A DNA stretch of 48,070 nucleotides, taken from positions 1 to 48,070 of the forward strand of contig WYBS01000204.1 of the NCBI GenBank assembly GCA_011525755.1. Reading direction: 5' to 3'. The notes beneath the pieces are model-generated. The model was not told where the DNA came from. It searched no databases and saw only the letters and a program-made list of their open reading frames with translations. The DNA comes from Planctomycetaceae bacterium. Lineage in GTDB: Bacteria > Planctomycetota > PLA2. Shown here one piece after another: positions 22,815 to 31,466 of this stretch. Positions within the stretch are counted from its first letter, which is position 1. Every line of letters starts with the position of its first letter. The position numbers were made by a program, and so were the translations under genes.

Positions 22815-24245
22815 CTACCGCCCGGCGCCGCCCTCCGCGGGCTCCTCGGCCACGTTGTCCGCCTTGTCGAGCACGCCGTCGCGGTTCCGGTCGAGCCGCT
22901 CGAAGCCGGCCGCCGGGCCGGTGAACTCCTCGCGCGTGATCTTCCCGTCGCCGTCGAGGTCGTAGCGCTCGAAGATCCCGTACCCCTCCTCGTTGCGCAC
23001 GCGGTCCATGGAGTCCTCGATCTCCGCCCTGGAGAGCACGCCGTCGCCGTCCGCGTCGATCTCGGCGAAGCGGCGCTCGTGCGGGAACTCCTCCTTCGTG
23101 ACCTGCCCGTCGCGGTTCCGGTCGTACTTCTCGAGGAAGTGCGCCGAGTCCTTGCCGCTGCGGACGTCCGGCCGGTTGCCGCCGCGACCGCGCGCGGGCC
23201 CCTTCGGCGTGAGCTCCTCGCGCGCGATGACGCCGTCCTTGTTCGCGTCGAGCAGCTGGAAGGTCTCGGGCCGCCCCTTCCACTCCTCGGCGGTGATCTT
23301 CCCGTCCTCGTCCGCGTCGAAGCGGCGGAAGGCGGCGTCGGCGTTCCGGTCCATCCACCGGCCCTCGCCCCGCCCCTCGCCGCCCATCGCGGCGACCGCC
23401 TGCTTCACCTCGGCCTCGGTGATCCTCCCGTCGCGGTCGGCGTCGAGCGCGTCGAATCGCTCGGGCGGCCCCTTCCACTCGGCCTTCTCGATCGCGCCGT
23501 CCCCGTTCGCATCCATCTGCTTCAGCCGCTGGAGCATCGGCCCCGCGCCGCCCTCCCGGCCCATGCGCTCCGTGAGCACGAGCGTGAGCTCCATGAGATC
23601 GACGCCGCCGTCGCCGTTCCGGTCCGCCTTCGAGAGGTCCATCCGTCCGGCCTTCGGCATCTCCTCGCCGGAGATGCTGCCGTCGCCGTTCCGGTCGAGG
23701 CGCTCGAGGATGTCCTCGGCCATCTCGCGGATGTGGGGTGCGCCGGGCGGCCGGCCCGCCGGCGCGTCGGGAGCGCCGGGGCCGCGGCGCCCGTCCCCGG
23801 GACCCCTCGGCTTCCCGTCGCCGCGCGGCTTCGTCCTCGCGAAGAACCGCGTCAGCTCGTCCACGTCGACCGCCTGGTCGCCGTTCCCGTCCGCGTCCGC
23901 GAGCGGGCGGCTCGAGATCGACCACTCGGACATGCCGATCTTTCCGTCCCCGTCCTTGTCGTTCGCCTTCAGAAACCTCTCGGCCTGCTTCCGCGCGCGG
24001 TCCCCTTCGGCCGCGGCCTCGTCCTTCGGCTTGCGCGGCTTCGGGAGCTCCTTCGCCGTCAGGAACCCGTCGCCGTCGCGATCGAGCAGGTCGAAGATCT
24101 CGCGGTCCGGGCCGAACTCGGCGGGGGTGAGGCGCCCGTCGCGGTCGGCGTCGCGCTGCTCGAGGAGCGCGGGCCTTCCGGCCGGCTCGTCCTGGGCAAG
24201 GGCGGGGAGCGCGGGGACGAGGAGGAGGAGCAGGGCTTTTCTCAT
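22815..24245 (-). CDS. Secreted protein with 14 EF-hand-type calcium loops
   Basis: 476 residues from the ATG at 24245. A signal peptide (MRKALLLLLVPALPALA) is followed by an array of EF-hand loops of the DxDxDG form. I count 14, e.g. DADRDGRLTPAE, DRDGDGFLTAKE, DRNGDGSISGEE, DANGDGAIEKAE, DADEDGKITAEE, DANKDGVIAREE, DADGDGVLSRAE and DLDGDGKITREE. One is DADGNGDQAVDVDE, with an altered spacing, and the last lacks the final Glu (DRNRDGVLDKAD). A Pro/Gly-rich hinge near residues 140-175 splits the array. It should bind many Ca2+ ions outside the cytoplasm. It lies 68 nt downstream of the FG-GAP gene, which also has calcium-type loops. Confidence 0.9.
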   Translation of the reverse strand: MRKALLLLLVPALPALAQDEPAGRPALLEQRDADRDGRLTPAEFGPDREIFDLLDRDGDGFLTAKELPKPRKPKDEAAAEGDRARKQAERFLKANDKDGDGKIGMSEWSISSRPLADADGNGDQAVDVDELTRFFARTKPRGDGKPRGPGDGRRGPGAPDAPAGRPPGAPHIREMAEDILERLDRNGDGSISGEEMPKAGRMDLSKADRNGDGGVDLMELTLVLTERMGREGGAGPMLQRLKQMDANGDGAIEKAEWKGPPERFDALDADRDGRITEAEVKQAVAAMGGEGRGEGRWMDRNADAAFRRFDADEDGKITAEEWKGRPETFQLLDANKDGVIAREELTPKGPARGRGGNRPDVRSGKDSAHFLEKYDRNRDGQVTKEEFPHERRFAEIDADGDGVLSRAEIEDSMDRVRNEEGYGIFERYDLDGDGKITREEFTGPAAGFERLDRNRDGVLDKADNVAEEPAEGGAGR

Positions 24246-24313
24246 GGCTCCCTTGGAACCCTGCGGGCGCGCCCGGGTTTCGGCGGGGGTGGAGGGGGCC
24301 GGGGGGAGGAGGC

Positions 24314-27300
24314 CTACCGCAGCGCCTCGGGATCGACGAGCCGGCGGGTCGGCCGGGTCAGCCACTCCGCGACGAAGTCGGGGTGCGGATGGGACTCCTT
24401 GCTCTCGTCGTAGGGGTAGCCGCTCATCCCGTGGAACGGCAGCGGGGTGACCGTCTCGCGGATCGCCTGGTTCATGTCGGCGTCCTTCACCCAGCCCTCG
24501 GTCGTGAAGCAGTAGTCGCGGACCCAGCCCTCGGGGAGGAGGGGGAGGCCGGTGGCGTCGAACGCGAGCTCGACCACGTCGCCGCTCGCGAGGATCGGGT
24601 ACCGGTCGTCGATCGCGACGAGCAGGGGCCGGACGTCGCCGTACTTGGTGACCATGCCCATGGGCATCTGGTCGTAGGGGACGAAGTCGAGGAGGTCGTC
24701 GTGGCTGTACCTCCACGGCTCTTCGCCAGCCGGGTCGTCGACGCGACGCCCGACGCCACGGTACCTGTGCTCCGCGCGGATCAGCGGCAGCGAAGAGAGC
24801 CGATACTCCTGATCCGGGCCGGTCGAGAGGGAGAACGCGTCCCAGTGGAGGCGCTGCGTGCTGCGGATGCGGATCCGGCCGTCGGCGCCGAGCTTCCCCG
24901 TGAGGTCGACGAGCACGGCCTTGCCCTTGCCGGCCGGGAACCCGGGGTCCGCCTCCGCCACCTTCCACGAGCCGTCCGCGAGGGGCACCTCGATCACGGG
25001 AGGCATGAAGCGCACGGTCTTCGACTGGCTCGCGGCGATCGACGCGGAGGCGGTCGGGAACTCGACCCAGCCGTCCATCACGAGCAGCACGCGATGGCCG
25101 CCCCCCGACCCCCCCTTGATCGCGTCGCCGAAGTCGAGCGTGATCGCCCACTCGCGCGCGAGCCCCGTGTACTGGCCGTCGAGCGGCTCGAAGCCCTTCC
25201 AGTGGCGGCCGTCCCTCGTCGCCACGAGATCGAGGATGTCCGCGCCGCCCTGGTCGGTGGCGGAGACCGGCGGGCGCAGGTCGTCGAGCGCGTGCACGCG
25301 GAACTCGGGGAAGGTCATCACCCGGAACCCCTCGTTGAGCACCGGGCGCGCGGCCGCGGGCCGGTCGATCGCCCGCAGGACGACCTTGTCGACGTAGAAG
25401 AGCTCGCGGAACTCCTCCGCGAGATCGAGGCGGAGCATCCCGTCCTTCGGCTTCAGCACCGTGCCGGGCACGAGGATCGTCTCGTTCGAGCGCGCGGGCA
25501 GGTAGACGCCGGTCGCCACGGGCAGCCCCAGCGGCGTGCCCGAGTGGCAGTCCGCGACGAAGTGCCAGCGCTCGCCGTCGAAGGCGTAGAGGAAGGGGCA
25601 GGAGCCGACCTCGCCCTCGCGCTCCTCGATCTCGACGCACGAGGCGACGAGAGGCGTCACGCTGCCCTGCTCCACGCCGTTCGTCCAGCGGAGCACGACC
25701 GCGTCCACGGTCGCGCGCCGGCCGAGGCCGAAGCTGAGGAGCCCGTCGCGGCAGGTCGCGCCGATGCGGAGGTCTCCCGCGCGGAGGCGCACGCTGGTGC
25801 CGATGCCCAGTTCGTTCGTCTTGAGGCCCCGCGGGGCGATGTCGATCCAGCCGAGCGCCGCGCGGCGGATCGACAGGAAGAGGTCGAGGTGCGTGTCGGT
25901 GAGCGCGAGAAGGTCGCAGCTCCCGTCGCGGTTATAGTCCGCGTCGATCGCCCGGAGCGGCCGGCCCTCGATCGCGAGCCCCTCCTGCGGCTTCGTGTCC
26001 ACGACGCCGTCCGAGTCGAGGTCGGTGAGCGCGAAGTGGTCGGCCACCTTCGCGAAGGCGCCCTCCTTCCACTTCCAGACGGCCGATCCGATCCGCACCT
26101 CCTCGAGGAGGTCGTTGTCGATGTCCCGCGCCTCGAGCCCGTCGCCCGCCGGCAGCTCGCGCTTCCGGAACCGCAGCTCGCGCAGGTTCTCGAACCAGGC
26201 GTTCCCCTGCACGCTCGTGACGAGGAGATCGACGTCCTGGTCGTCCTCGACGTCGAGGATGAGCGCGTCCGCCGCGGGAGGCTCCCCGAGGCCGAGCTTT
26301 CCGGCCGCCTCCGCGTAGCGCACGAAACGCCTGGGCGGGATCGAGAGGTCCTCGCCCTCCTTCCGGGGCGCGTACTCGACCGACGCGAGATAGACCCGGT
26401 TCGTCGCGCCGCCCGCGAAGAGGTCGAGGTCGCCGTCGTGGTCGAGGTCCCAGAGCGCGAGGCAAGCGACCGGCTCCGACGCGCGCGCATCGAAGGCGGG
26501 CGACCCGTCCTCGAGCCTGCCTTCCTCGAAGCGCCAGTCTCCCGGCGCATCCACGGGCGTCCGGTTGAGGAAGAGCCTCACGCCCCCGGACCCCCCCAGC
26601 ACCAGATCGCAGCGGCCGTCGTTGTCCACGTCGCCGGCCGCCGCCGCCGCGATCGGGAGATCCTCCGGGATCCCTGCGGTCCTCGTGAGGTCGTCGAAGG
26701 TCGCGTTGCGCCGGTTGCGGAGGAGGCGCGCGCCTTTCGCGCCGTTCGCGACGAGATCGCGCGCGCAGTCGCCGTCGAGGTCGGGCGCGATGAGGAAGCG
26801 CGGGTCCCCGAGCGCCGGGAGGCCCGCGCGGTCGGTGACGCGCTCCCACGCGAGCGACTCGTGGGCCGGGCGCGTCGGCGGCGGAACCTCGAGCTCGACG
26901 AGGTCCGTGTAGCGGCCGCGCTCGAGCGCGCCCGGCGTGGACTTCGGCCGCTCCGGGTACTCGCGCTCGATCCGCTCGCGGAGCGCCGTCGCGGCGGGCG
27001 GGTCGATGATCGTGCAGACGCGCGCGAGCTTGTTCAGCGCGACGAAGTAGAGCGTGCGCGGGACGAAGTCCTTCCCCATCGTCTCGATCTTGCCGTAGGC
27101 GGCGCGCGCGCCCTCGTGGTCCCGCTTCTCGGAGAGGAGGTCGCCGTAGAGGAGGAGCGTCGACGGGTCGGGAGGCTCGCGGCGCGTCAGCGGCTCGAGG
27201 AGCGCCGCCGCCTGCGCGAGGAGGTCGGGGCCGTTCTCCGAGTCCGGGGCGAGCTTGATGAGGACCCGCGCGCGGTTGTACGCGACGGCGTCGTTCCCGG

Positions 27301-27649
27301 GATCGAGGAGCTGCGCGCGATCGAGGTGCGAGAGCGCCGACCGGAAGAGCCGGCGGTAGTCGGGCTCCGAGAGCGCCCGGTCCTGGTCCTGGACCCGGTA
27401 GTTCACCTCCTGAAGGTCGATGAGCGCCATGTCGAGGTGGAAGGCGGCGCTGCTGTCGTAGGGCTCGGCGAGGGTCTCGAGCTCGATCCTCGCCCGGCGG
27501 TAGTCGGCGCTCGTCTCGTTCCGGTAGTAGGCGTCGGCGCGCGCAAAGGCCCCCGTGGCGGCCGCGGATTCCGCGCTCTTCGGCCTCAGGACCCACCAGA
27601 GGGCGACGGCCCCGAGCAGGATGACCACGAGGAAGATGGCCTGTCGCAC
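24314..27649 (-). CDS. Membrane-anchored TPR / FG-GAP (VCBS) / ASPIC-UnbV-like protein
   Basis: 1111 residues from a GTG at 27649. One TM helix (AIFLVVILLGAVALWWVL) is followed by a TPR-like helical part (about residues 30-260). FG-GAP/VCBS repeats follow with calcium loops: DLDGDCARD, DVDNDGRCD, DLDHDGDLD and DLDSDGVVD. A segment like the ASPIC/UnbV domain (AVVLRWTNGVEQGSV) lies at about residues 655-670. The last ~400 residues are beta-rich and unrecognised, with SCPFLYAFDGERWHFVADCH. It is likely periplasmic, binding proteins or glycans. TACAAT ends 8 nt before the GTG. It is followed by the EF-hand gene. Confidence 0.85.
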   Translation of the reverse strand: MRQAIFLVVILLGAVALWWVLRPKSAESAAATGAFARADAYYRNETSADYRRARIELETLAEPYDSSAAFHLDMALIDLQEVNYRVQDQDRALSEPDYRRLFRSALSHLDRAQLLDPGNDAVAYNRARVLIKLAPDSENGPDLLAQAAALLEPLTRREPPDPSTLLLYGDLLSEKRDHEGARAAYGKIETMGKDFVPRTLYFVALNKLARVCTIIDPPAATALRERIEREYPERPKSTPGALERGRYTDLVELEVPPPTRPAHESLAWERVTDRAGLPALGDPRFLIAPDLDGDCARDLVANGAKGARLLRNRRNATFDDLTRTAGIPEDLPIAAAAAGDVDNDGRCDLVLGGSGGVRLFLNRTPVDAPGDWRFEEGRLEDGSPAFDARASEPVACLALWDLDHDGDLDLFAGGATNRVYLASVEYAPRKEGEDLSIPPRRFVRYAEAAGKLGLGEPPAADALILDVEDDQDVDLLVTSVQGNAWFENLRELRFRKRELPAGDGLEARDIDNDLLEEVRIGSAVWKWKEGAFAKVADHFALTDLDSDGVVDTKPQEGLAIEGRPLRAIDADYNRDGSCDLLALTDTHLDLFLSIRRAALGWIDIAPRGLKTNELGIGTSVRLRAGDLRIGATCRDGLLSFGLGRRATVDAVVLRWTNGVEQGSVTPLVASCVEIEEREGEVGSCPFLYAFDGERWHFVADCHSGTPLGLPVATGVYLPARSNETILVPGTVLKPKDGMLRLDLAEEFRELFYVDKVVLRAIDRPAAARPVLNEGFRVMTFPEFRVHALDDLRPPVSATDQGGADILDLVATRDGRHWKGFEPLDGQYTGLAREWAITLDFGDAIKGGSGGGHRVLLVMDGWVEFPTASASIAASQSKTVRFMPPVIEVPLADGSWKVAEADPGFPAGKGKAVLVDLTGKLGADGRIRIRSTQRLHWDAFSLSTGPDQEYRLSSLPLIRAEHRYRGVGRRVDDPAGEEPWRYSHDDLLDFVPYDQMPMGMVTKYGDVRPLLVAIDDRYPILASGDVVELAFDATGLPLLPEGWVRDYCFTTEGWVKDADMNQAIRETVTPLPFHGMSGYPYDESKESHPHPDFVAEWLTRPTRRLVDPEALR

Positions 27650-27657
27650 GGCGGGCG

Positions 27658-27663
27658 ATTGTA
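27658..27663 (-). promoter_or_regulatory. -10 hexamer TACAAT before FG-GAP gene
   Basis: TACAAT on the minus strand ends 8 nt before the GTG at 27649; a leaderless transcript is predicted. No good -35 was seen. Confidence 0.45.
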
Positions 27664-27740
27664 TGCGCCGCCTCAGGCCGCGTCCCGCGGAGGCATTTTC
27701 TTGCCGCGATCGGTCCGGGAGGGGCGGATACGGCCCGGAA

Positions 27741-27818
27741 GGGGGGAATTCCCCCCACGAAGGGGAATAAATCCCCTTCCCCCGGGGGCTTGGTCTTTGA
27801 AGGGCCAAGCCCCCGGGG
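27741..27818 (-). terminator. Three consecutive hairpins after the ferritin-like gene
   Basis: Three perfect palindromes stand almost end to end. The first is GGGGGGAATTCCCCCC (27741-27756). The second is GAAGGGGA-ATAAA-TCCCCTTC (27759-27779). The third is CCCCGGGGGCTTGG (27780-27793) with CCAAGCCCCCGGGG (27805-27818), a 14-bp stem with an 11-nt loop. Read on the minus strand, the largest comes first, about 20 nt after the stop of the ferritin-like gene. They could end that transcript and insulate the FG-GAP promoter; no long U-tract follows. Confidence 0.5.
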
Positions 27819-27838
27819 CAGGGAGGGGCCGGCGGGCC

Positions 27839-28549
27839 CTAGACCTCGTCCGGGTCGTCGAGCAGGTACATCCCGAGCCACTCGGGCGTCGGCGGGATGA
27901 TCTTGCCCGACTTGGTGCGATCGAAGCCGACACCGCGCTGCGCGTCGAGGAGGTCCGCGAGCAGGTCGCGCTGCTCCTCCTCGCGGTTCGCGAGGATCTG
28001 GAGGAACGTGCGCAGGTAGCGGTTCTCGGCCGCGGGGGCGAGCTTTCGGTAGTACTCGGCCGCCTCCGCCTTCATCTGCACGGCGGTGAGAAGGGCCCGG
28101 TAGTACCCCATCTCGCCGCGGATCTCGATGTGCGTCGGGAGCGACGGACGGCGCGCGGCAACCACAGGGACGGCGGGAAGGGCGTCGAGGTCGTTCCTGT
28201 GGCGGCGAAGGATGCGGCCGTGGTCGCGGTCCTCGAGCGCCATGCGGTGGAGGAAGTTCTTCACCCACGGCGCCTCGACCCGCCGGCTCACGTACTCGAG
28301 CCAGCGCTCCATCCGCTCCTCCTCGGAGATCGCCCGGTCGATCGTCGCGCCGAGGTCGATCTGCTCGGAAACCCCGTGCCGGGCGGCCCGGAGGGCGCCG
28401 CGGCGGGCCCGGCCGCGCGCAACCGGGGGAAGTCCCCGCGTCGTCGGCGTGGTCGGTCTCGCGGCGACGTCGCGGAACGGCGACGGCCGGGTGCGGTCCT
28501 GACCGCGATCACGGATGACCTTGAGGGGGCCCATTCGTCCGAGGCTCAT
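27839..28549 (-). CDS. Ferritin-like four-helix-bundle protein with basic N-terminal extension
   Basis: The 236-residue protein has an N-terminal ~60 residues that are Arg-rich and probably disordered. After that, helices resemble ferritin-like di-iron proteins: ATIDRAISEEERMERWLEYV, FLHRMALEDRDHGRILRRH (ExxxH), MKAEAAEYYRKLAP and FLQILANREEEQRDLLADLL. The last usually reads ExxH; here it is EEEQ, so a canonical di-iron site is doubtful. The C-terminal tail is Pro-rich. ATG at 28549 has GGAG at 6 nt. It follows a TPR-like gene on the same strand with a 75-nt spacer. No function is assigned beyond the fold. Confidence 0.72.
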   Translation of the reverse strand: MSLGRMGPLKVIRDRGQDRTRPSPFRDVAARPTTPTTRGLPPVARGRARRGALRAARHGVSEQIDLGATIDRAISEEERMERWLEYVSRRVEAPWVKNFLHRMALEDRDHGRILRRHRNDLDALPAVPVVAARRPSLPTHIEIRGEMGYYRALLTAVQMKAEAAEYYRKLAPAAENRYLRTFLQILANREEEQRDLLADLLDAQRGVGFDRTKSGKIIPPTPEWLGMYLLDDPDEV

Positions 28550-28610
28550 TGGATCTCCAAGTCTGGGGCGTTGCGAAAGCTTGACAGGAGCGATCGGCGT
28601 GCCAATTAAC

Positions 28611-28624
28611 CGAACGGTCGTTCG
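28611..28624. promoter_or_regulatory. Operator-like dyad CGAACG-GT-CGTTCG
   Basis: A perfect inverted repeat, CGAACGGTCGTTCG, lies between the stop of the TPR-like gene (28625) and the start of the ferritin-like gene. The 2-nt centre is too small for a hairpin loop and fits a dimeric repressor site such as those of TetR-family proteins. No such regulator is adjacent. Confidence 0.3.
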
Positions 28625-29446
28625 CTACTCACGCCCTGCTAGACGGCGAACTCGGTGCTCGATGGTGTCCAATCGAGGGTCCACCGCCCGAACAACCCCT
28701 TGGCTGTCCAAGAGGTACAAGGCAGCAGGATAAGGCCCCGGCGCCGAAAGAAAAGCCACTTTCCTGTTTTCCGCCGCGAACCGCTCCCTGAGCCGGATCT
28801 CGCGCTCTTTCGGCAATTTCTTCCCCCCCTCGAGGACCAGGGCCACCACTCCTTCGGGGATCGGGATGGGCTCCGGGAAGGGCCTGCCGATGAGCGCCCA
28901 GCGCGCGGCCTTGTCGTCGAACCCGGCCTCCTTGGCGGCGGCGACGGCCTCGTCGATCCTCCCGGCCTCCTCGAGGAGGTCCGGATCGGGCCCCCCGAAC
29001 GAGAGCGCCGCCTCAAAGTCCCCCAGCGCGCGGCAGGATTCCACAAGCGCGGCCCTCGCGGCCGTGGCGGACGGCCCCTCAGGCGCCCCTTCGAGGTACG
29101 CCTCGAGATCGGCGCGCGCGTCGGCGAACCGCCCGTCACGGAAACGGTTCGCGCCTCTCAGGTAGACCACGTCGAGGCGGCGCTCGCCCTTCGGGTAGGT
29201 CCCGAGGTGGCGGGTGCACGCCTCCTCGATCTGGCGCCTCCGCGCCCCTTCCTTCTCGTGCCACGCGGCGATGGCCCGGACGTACTCCGCGTGCGCCCGC
29301 TTGTGCCGCTCGGTGTTCGCCGGCGCGCGGAGGCCGGCAGGCGGCTCCGGGGCCGGGGTCTCCGTGGAGAAGAGGCGCTCGATGTCCTTGCAGGAGACCT
29401 CCTCCGCGTCGGGCGCGAGGAGGAGAAGGAGGAGGAGCGCCATCAT
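28625..29446 (-). CDS. Secreted TPR-like protein with possible thioredoxin-like C-terminus
   Basis: The 273-residue protein starts with a strongly hydrophobic signal (MMALLLLLLLAPDAEEVSC) in which Cys19 is followed by KDIERLF; this is not a typical lipobox. Helical repeats span about residues 45-175 (GANRFRDGRFADARADLEAY, ALVESCRALGDFEAALSFGG). The C-terminal segment, VAFLSAPGPYPAALYLLDSQGVVRAV, resembles the end of AhpC/TSA or thioredoxin-like folds, where a strand carrying 'xLIDxxGxVR' occurs. No CxxC is present, so redox function is unsupported. It lies 40 nt downstream of the DUF1570-like protease gene on the same strand and may share its transcript. Confidence 0.7.
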   Translation of the reverse strand: MMALLLLLLLAPDAEEVSCKDIERLFSTETPAPEPPAGLRAPANTERHKRAHAEYVRAIAAWHEKEGARRRQIEEACTRHLGTYPKGERRLDVVYLRGANRFRDGRFADARADLEAYLEGAPEGPSATAARAALVESCRALGDFEAALSFGGPDPDLLEEAGRIDEAVAAAKEAGFDDKAARWALIGRPFPEPIPIPEGVVALVLEGGKKLPKEREIRLRERFAAENRKVAFLSAPGPYPAALYLLDSQGVVRAVDPRLDTIEHRVRRLAGRE

Positions 29447-29486
29447 GCCGTTCGTGCGCTGCCGAGGCCCCGGGCCGGGGAGGCGA

Positions 29487-31301
29487 TCACTTGCTCCATT
29501 CGACCCAGTCCTTCTCGAGCTCCTTGATGTCGATCAGCTTGTTGTTGAGGAAGACCTCGTCGGCGGCGGCGTCGAGCGCGCTCCGGGCGTCGTTGATCAC
29601 GGGGCCCGACACCGTGCGCCGGCCGCCCGGCGCTCCCGCGCCAGCCGGCGGTTTCGCGGCACCGCCGGGATCGGTGGCCTCCGACCCGCCTGCCTCCGGG
29701 TTCTCGCCGGGGAACGGCTGCTCGAGACCAGGGGGCGGCGCGGGGAGGTCGCGCTTCACGACGGGACCTTCCGCGCCCTCGGCGCCCGGCTCGGCCTCGG
29801 GCGCCGGCGCAGTCGGGTCCCCCTCGGGCGGGACCGGCGGGGGCTCGTTGAGCCCCTCGAGACCGCCCTCCTTCACCGTCTTCACGTTCCTCTTGATCGC
29901 CTCGAAGTAGCGGTCGAGGAGCCCCCAGTACTTCTTGTACTTGACGATCTTTTTCCGCTCGACCTCGCGCAGGAAGTAGATGAAGGACCAGCCCTGCGCG
30001 TAGCAGAGGCCGGCATTCGCGTAGTACTCGCCCTGCGAGTACTTCAGGAACTTCTCGAGCGGGACGTAGCTCTTCTGCGCGAACGCGTTGGCGATGATGC
30101 CGGTGCGCCAGCGGAAGGGCTTCGCGACGAACTTGCCGCCGACGCAGTCGTGGCCCGCGAAGTAGTCGCCGTGCCCCTCGTTGAACCAGCTGTGGGGCGC
30201 GACGTCGCCCACGGCGTAGTGGATGTACTGGTGGAAGGCCTCGTGGTAGAGCACGCGCAGCGAGTCCTTCTTGTTGCTCTTGTCCTGGAAGAAGACGAGC
30301 TCCTCGTCCCCGCGCGACCAGTACCCCGCCGACCCCGGAGGCCCGCCGTACCGGTGGTACTCCTCGAGATCCTTGCAGACCCGGACGACGGAGATCGCCT
30401 TCACCTCCCTCGACGGCGGGAACAGCTTCTCGTAGACGTCGGCGCGGATCTGCTCGATGTGGACCGCGATCTTCTTCAGGAGGGCGCGCTTGACCTCCTT
30501 GTTGTAGACGATCAGGTAGTTCTTCGTGTCGAGCGCGTCCCATTCCTTGAGCCCCTCGAGCTTCTTCTTGCGCGCGGCGCGCCACTCCTCGGGCTTCTTC
30601 TCGCTGTCGACGAAGACGTTCGCGGACGCGCCGCCGCCACCCTCCTCGTCCACGTCCTCCTCGTCCGGCTCGAGGATCTTGAACCGGCGGATCGAGTTCT
30701 TGAACGTGGACATCATGTTCTCTTCGTCCGCGACGGCGCAGCCGTAGATGACGCCGTACACGGAGTCGCTGGGTTCGATCGTGCGGATCTCGGCGGCCAC
30801 GAGGAGGAAAAGCACCTCCTGCATGCGCCGGTCACTCGGATCCCCGCGACCCGGCTTCTGGCGATAGACGCGAAGGTGCGCCTGGAGCCCCTTGGCGCTG
30901 ATCTTGAAGCCGGGGTCGTCCTCGGTGACCTCGTGCTCGCCCCAGAGCAGCCGCTCGGCGTACTCCCAGACGTTCTTCTCCTGGAAGCGCATCATGGACT
31001 CGTAGCCGGGCACGCCCTGCTCGGCCGCCTCGCGCGGCGTCTCGGCCGTCCCCTCCTTGGGCTCCAGGAACCGGAGGACGAAGAGCGCCGGGGTGATGCC
31101 GCCGCGCTTCGCCTTGCCGTTCCACTTCCCGACGAGCGCGACCTCCTGGAACTTGGTCGGGACCTGGTCCCACTTCTCCGGGACCTGGATCTGGAAGCCG
31201 TTGCTCTCGTCCTTGTAGCGGGAGCCGAGCGTGATCGGCGCGGCGGCGCTGCCCGCACCGAGGAGCAGGACGAAGGCGAGACCGAGAGTCGTGCGTTGCA
31301 T
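29487..31301 (-). CDS. Secreted gluzincin metalloprotease (DUF1570-like)
   Basis: 604 residues with a signal peptide (TTLGLAFVLLLGAGSAAA). Residues ~25-230 form a beta-rich N-terminal domain (DESNGFQIQVPEKWDQVP). The catalytic part has HEAFHQYIHYAVGD (HExxH, about residue 351) and, about 20 residues on, WFNEGHGDYFAGH, where Glu of NEG would be the third zinc ligand. That spacing is typical of gluzincins. DUF1570-type proteases are common in planctomycetes. The C-terminal ~150 residues are Pro/Gly/Glu-rich and then helical (DARSALDAAADEVFLNNKL). The Glu/Gly-rich patch at about residues 222-235 is a hinge. The substrate is unknown. GGGGGGAA precedes the ATG. Confidence 0.88.
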   Translation of the reverse strand: MQRTTLGLAFVLLLGAGSAAAPITLGSRYKDESNGFQIQVPEKWDQVPTKFQEVALVGKWNGKAKRGGITPALFVLRFLEPKEGTAETPREAAEQGVPGYESMMRFQEKNVWEYAERLLWGEHEVTEDDPGFKISAKGLQAHLRVYRQKPGRGDPSDRRMQEVLFLLVAAEIRTIEPSDSVYGVIYGCAVADEENMMSTFKNSIRRFKILEPDEEDVDEEGGGGASANVFVDSEKKPEEWRAARKKKLEGLKEWDALDTKNYLIVYNKEVKRALLKKIAVHIEQIRADVYEKLFPPSREVKAISVVRVCKDLEEYHRYGGPPGSAGYWSRGDEELVFFQDKSNKKDSLRVLYHEAFHQYIHYAVGDVAPHSWFNEGHGDYFAGHDCVGGKFVAKPFRWRTGIIANAFAQKSYVPLEKFLKYSQGEYYANAGLCYAQGWSFIYFLREVERKKIVKYKKYWGLLDRYFEAIKRNVKTVKEGGLEGLNEPPPVPPEGDPTAPAPEAEPGAEGAEGPVVKRDLPAPPPGLEQPFPGENPEAGGSEATDPGGAAKPPAGAGAPGGRRTVSGPVINDARSALDAAADEVFLNNKLIDIKELEKDWVEWSK

Positions 31302-31453
31302 CTGGTTCCCCCGACGGGAGTGCCCGGGAGGCCGCCCCGGGGCCGATCCCGGCGAGACACCCCCGTACGCTAGAGGCTACGCGCTTCGGGCGGGAATGGG
31401 AGTCCTGCCGGCGTGTTTTTTCCCCCCCCGTGGTCCCGGCCGCGGGATTCGCG

Positions 31454-31459
31454 CATAAT
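31454..31459 (+). promoter_or_regulatory. -10-like hexamer CATAAT before SpoIIE-type phosphatase gene
   Basis: CATAAT ends 7 nt before the ATG at 31467, matching the short-leader pattern of other genes in the window. Confidence 0.4.
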
Positions 31460-31466
31460 TGGGTCG

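Noticed and set aside
24383-28609. Plus-strand open frame of about 1400 codons
   Set aside because: Antisense to the FG-GAP and ferritin-like genes; no recognisable motif and typical shadow composition.
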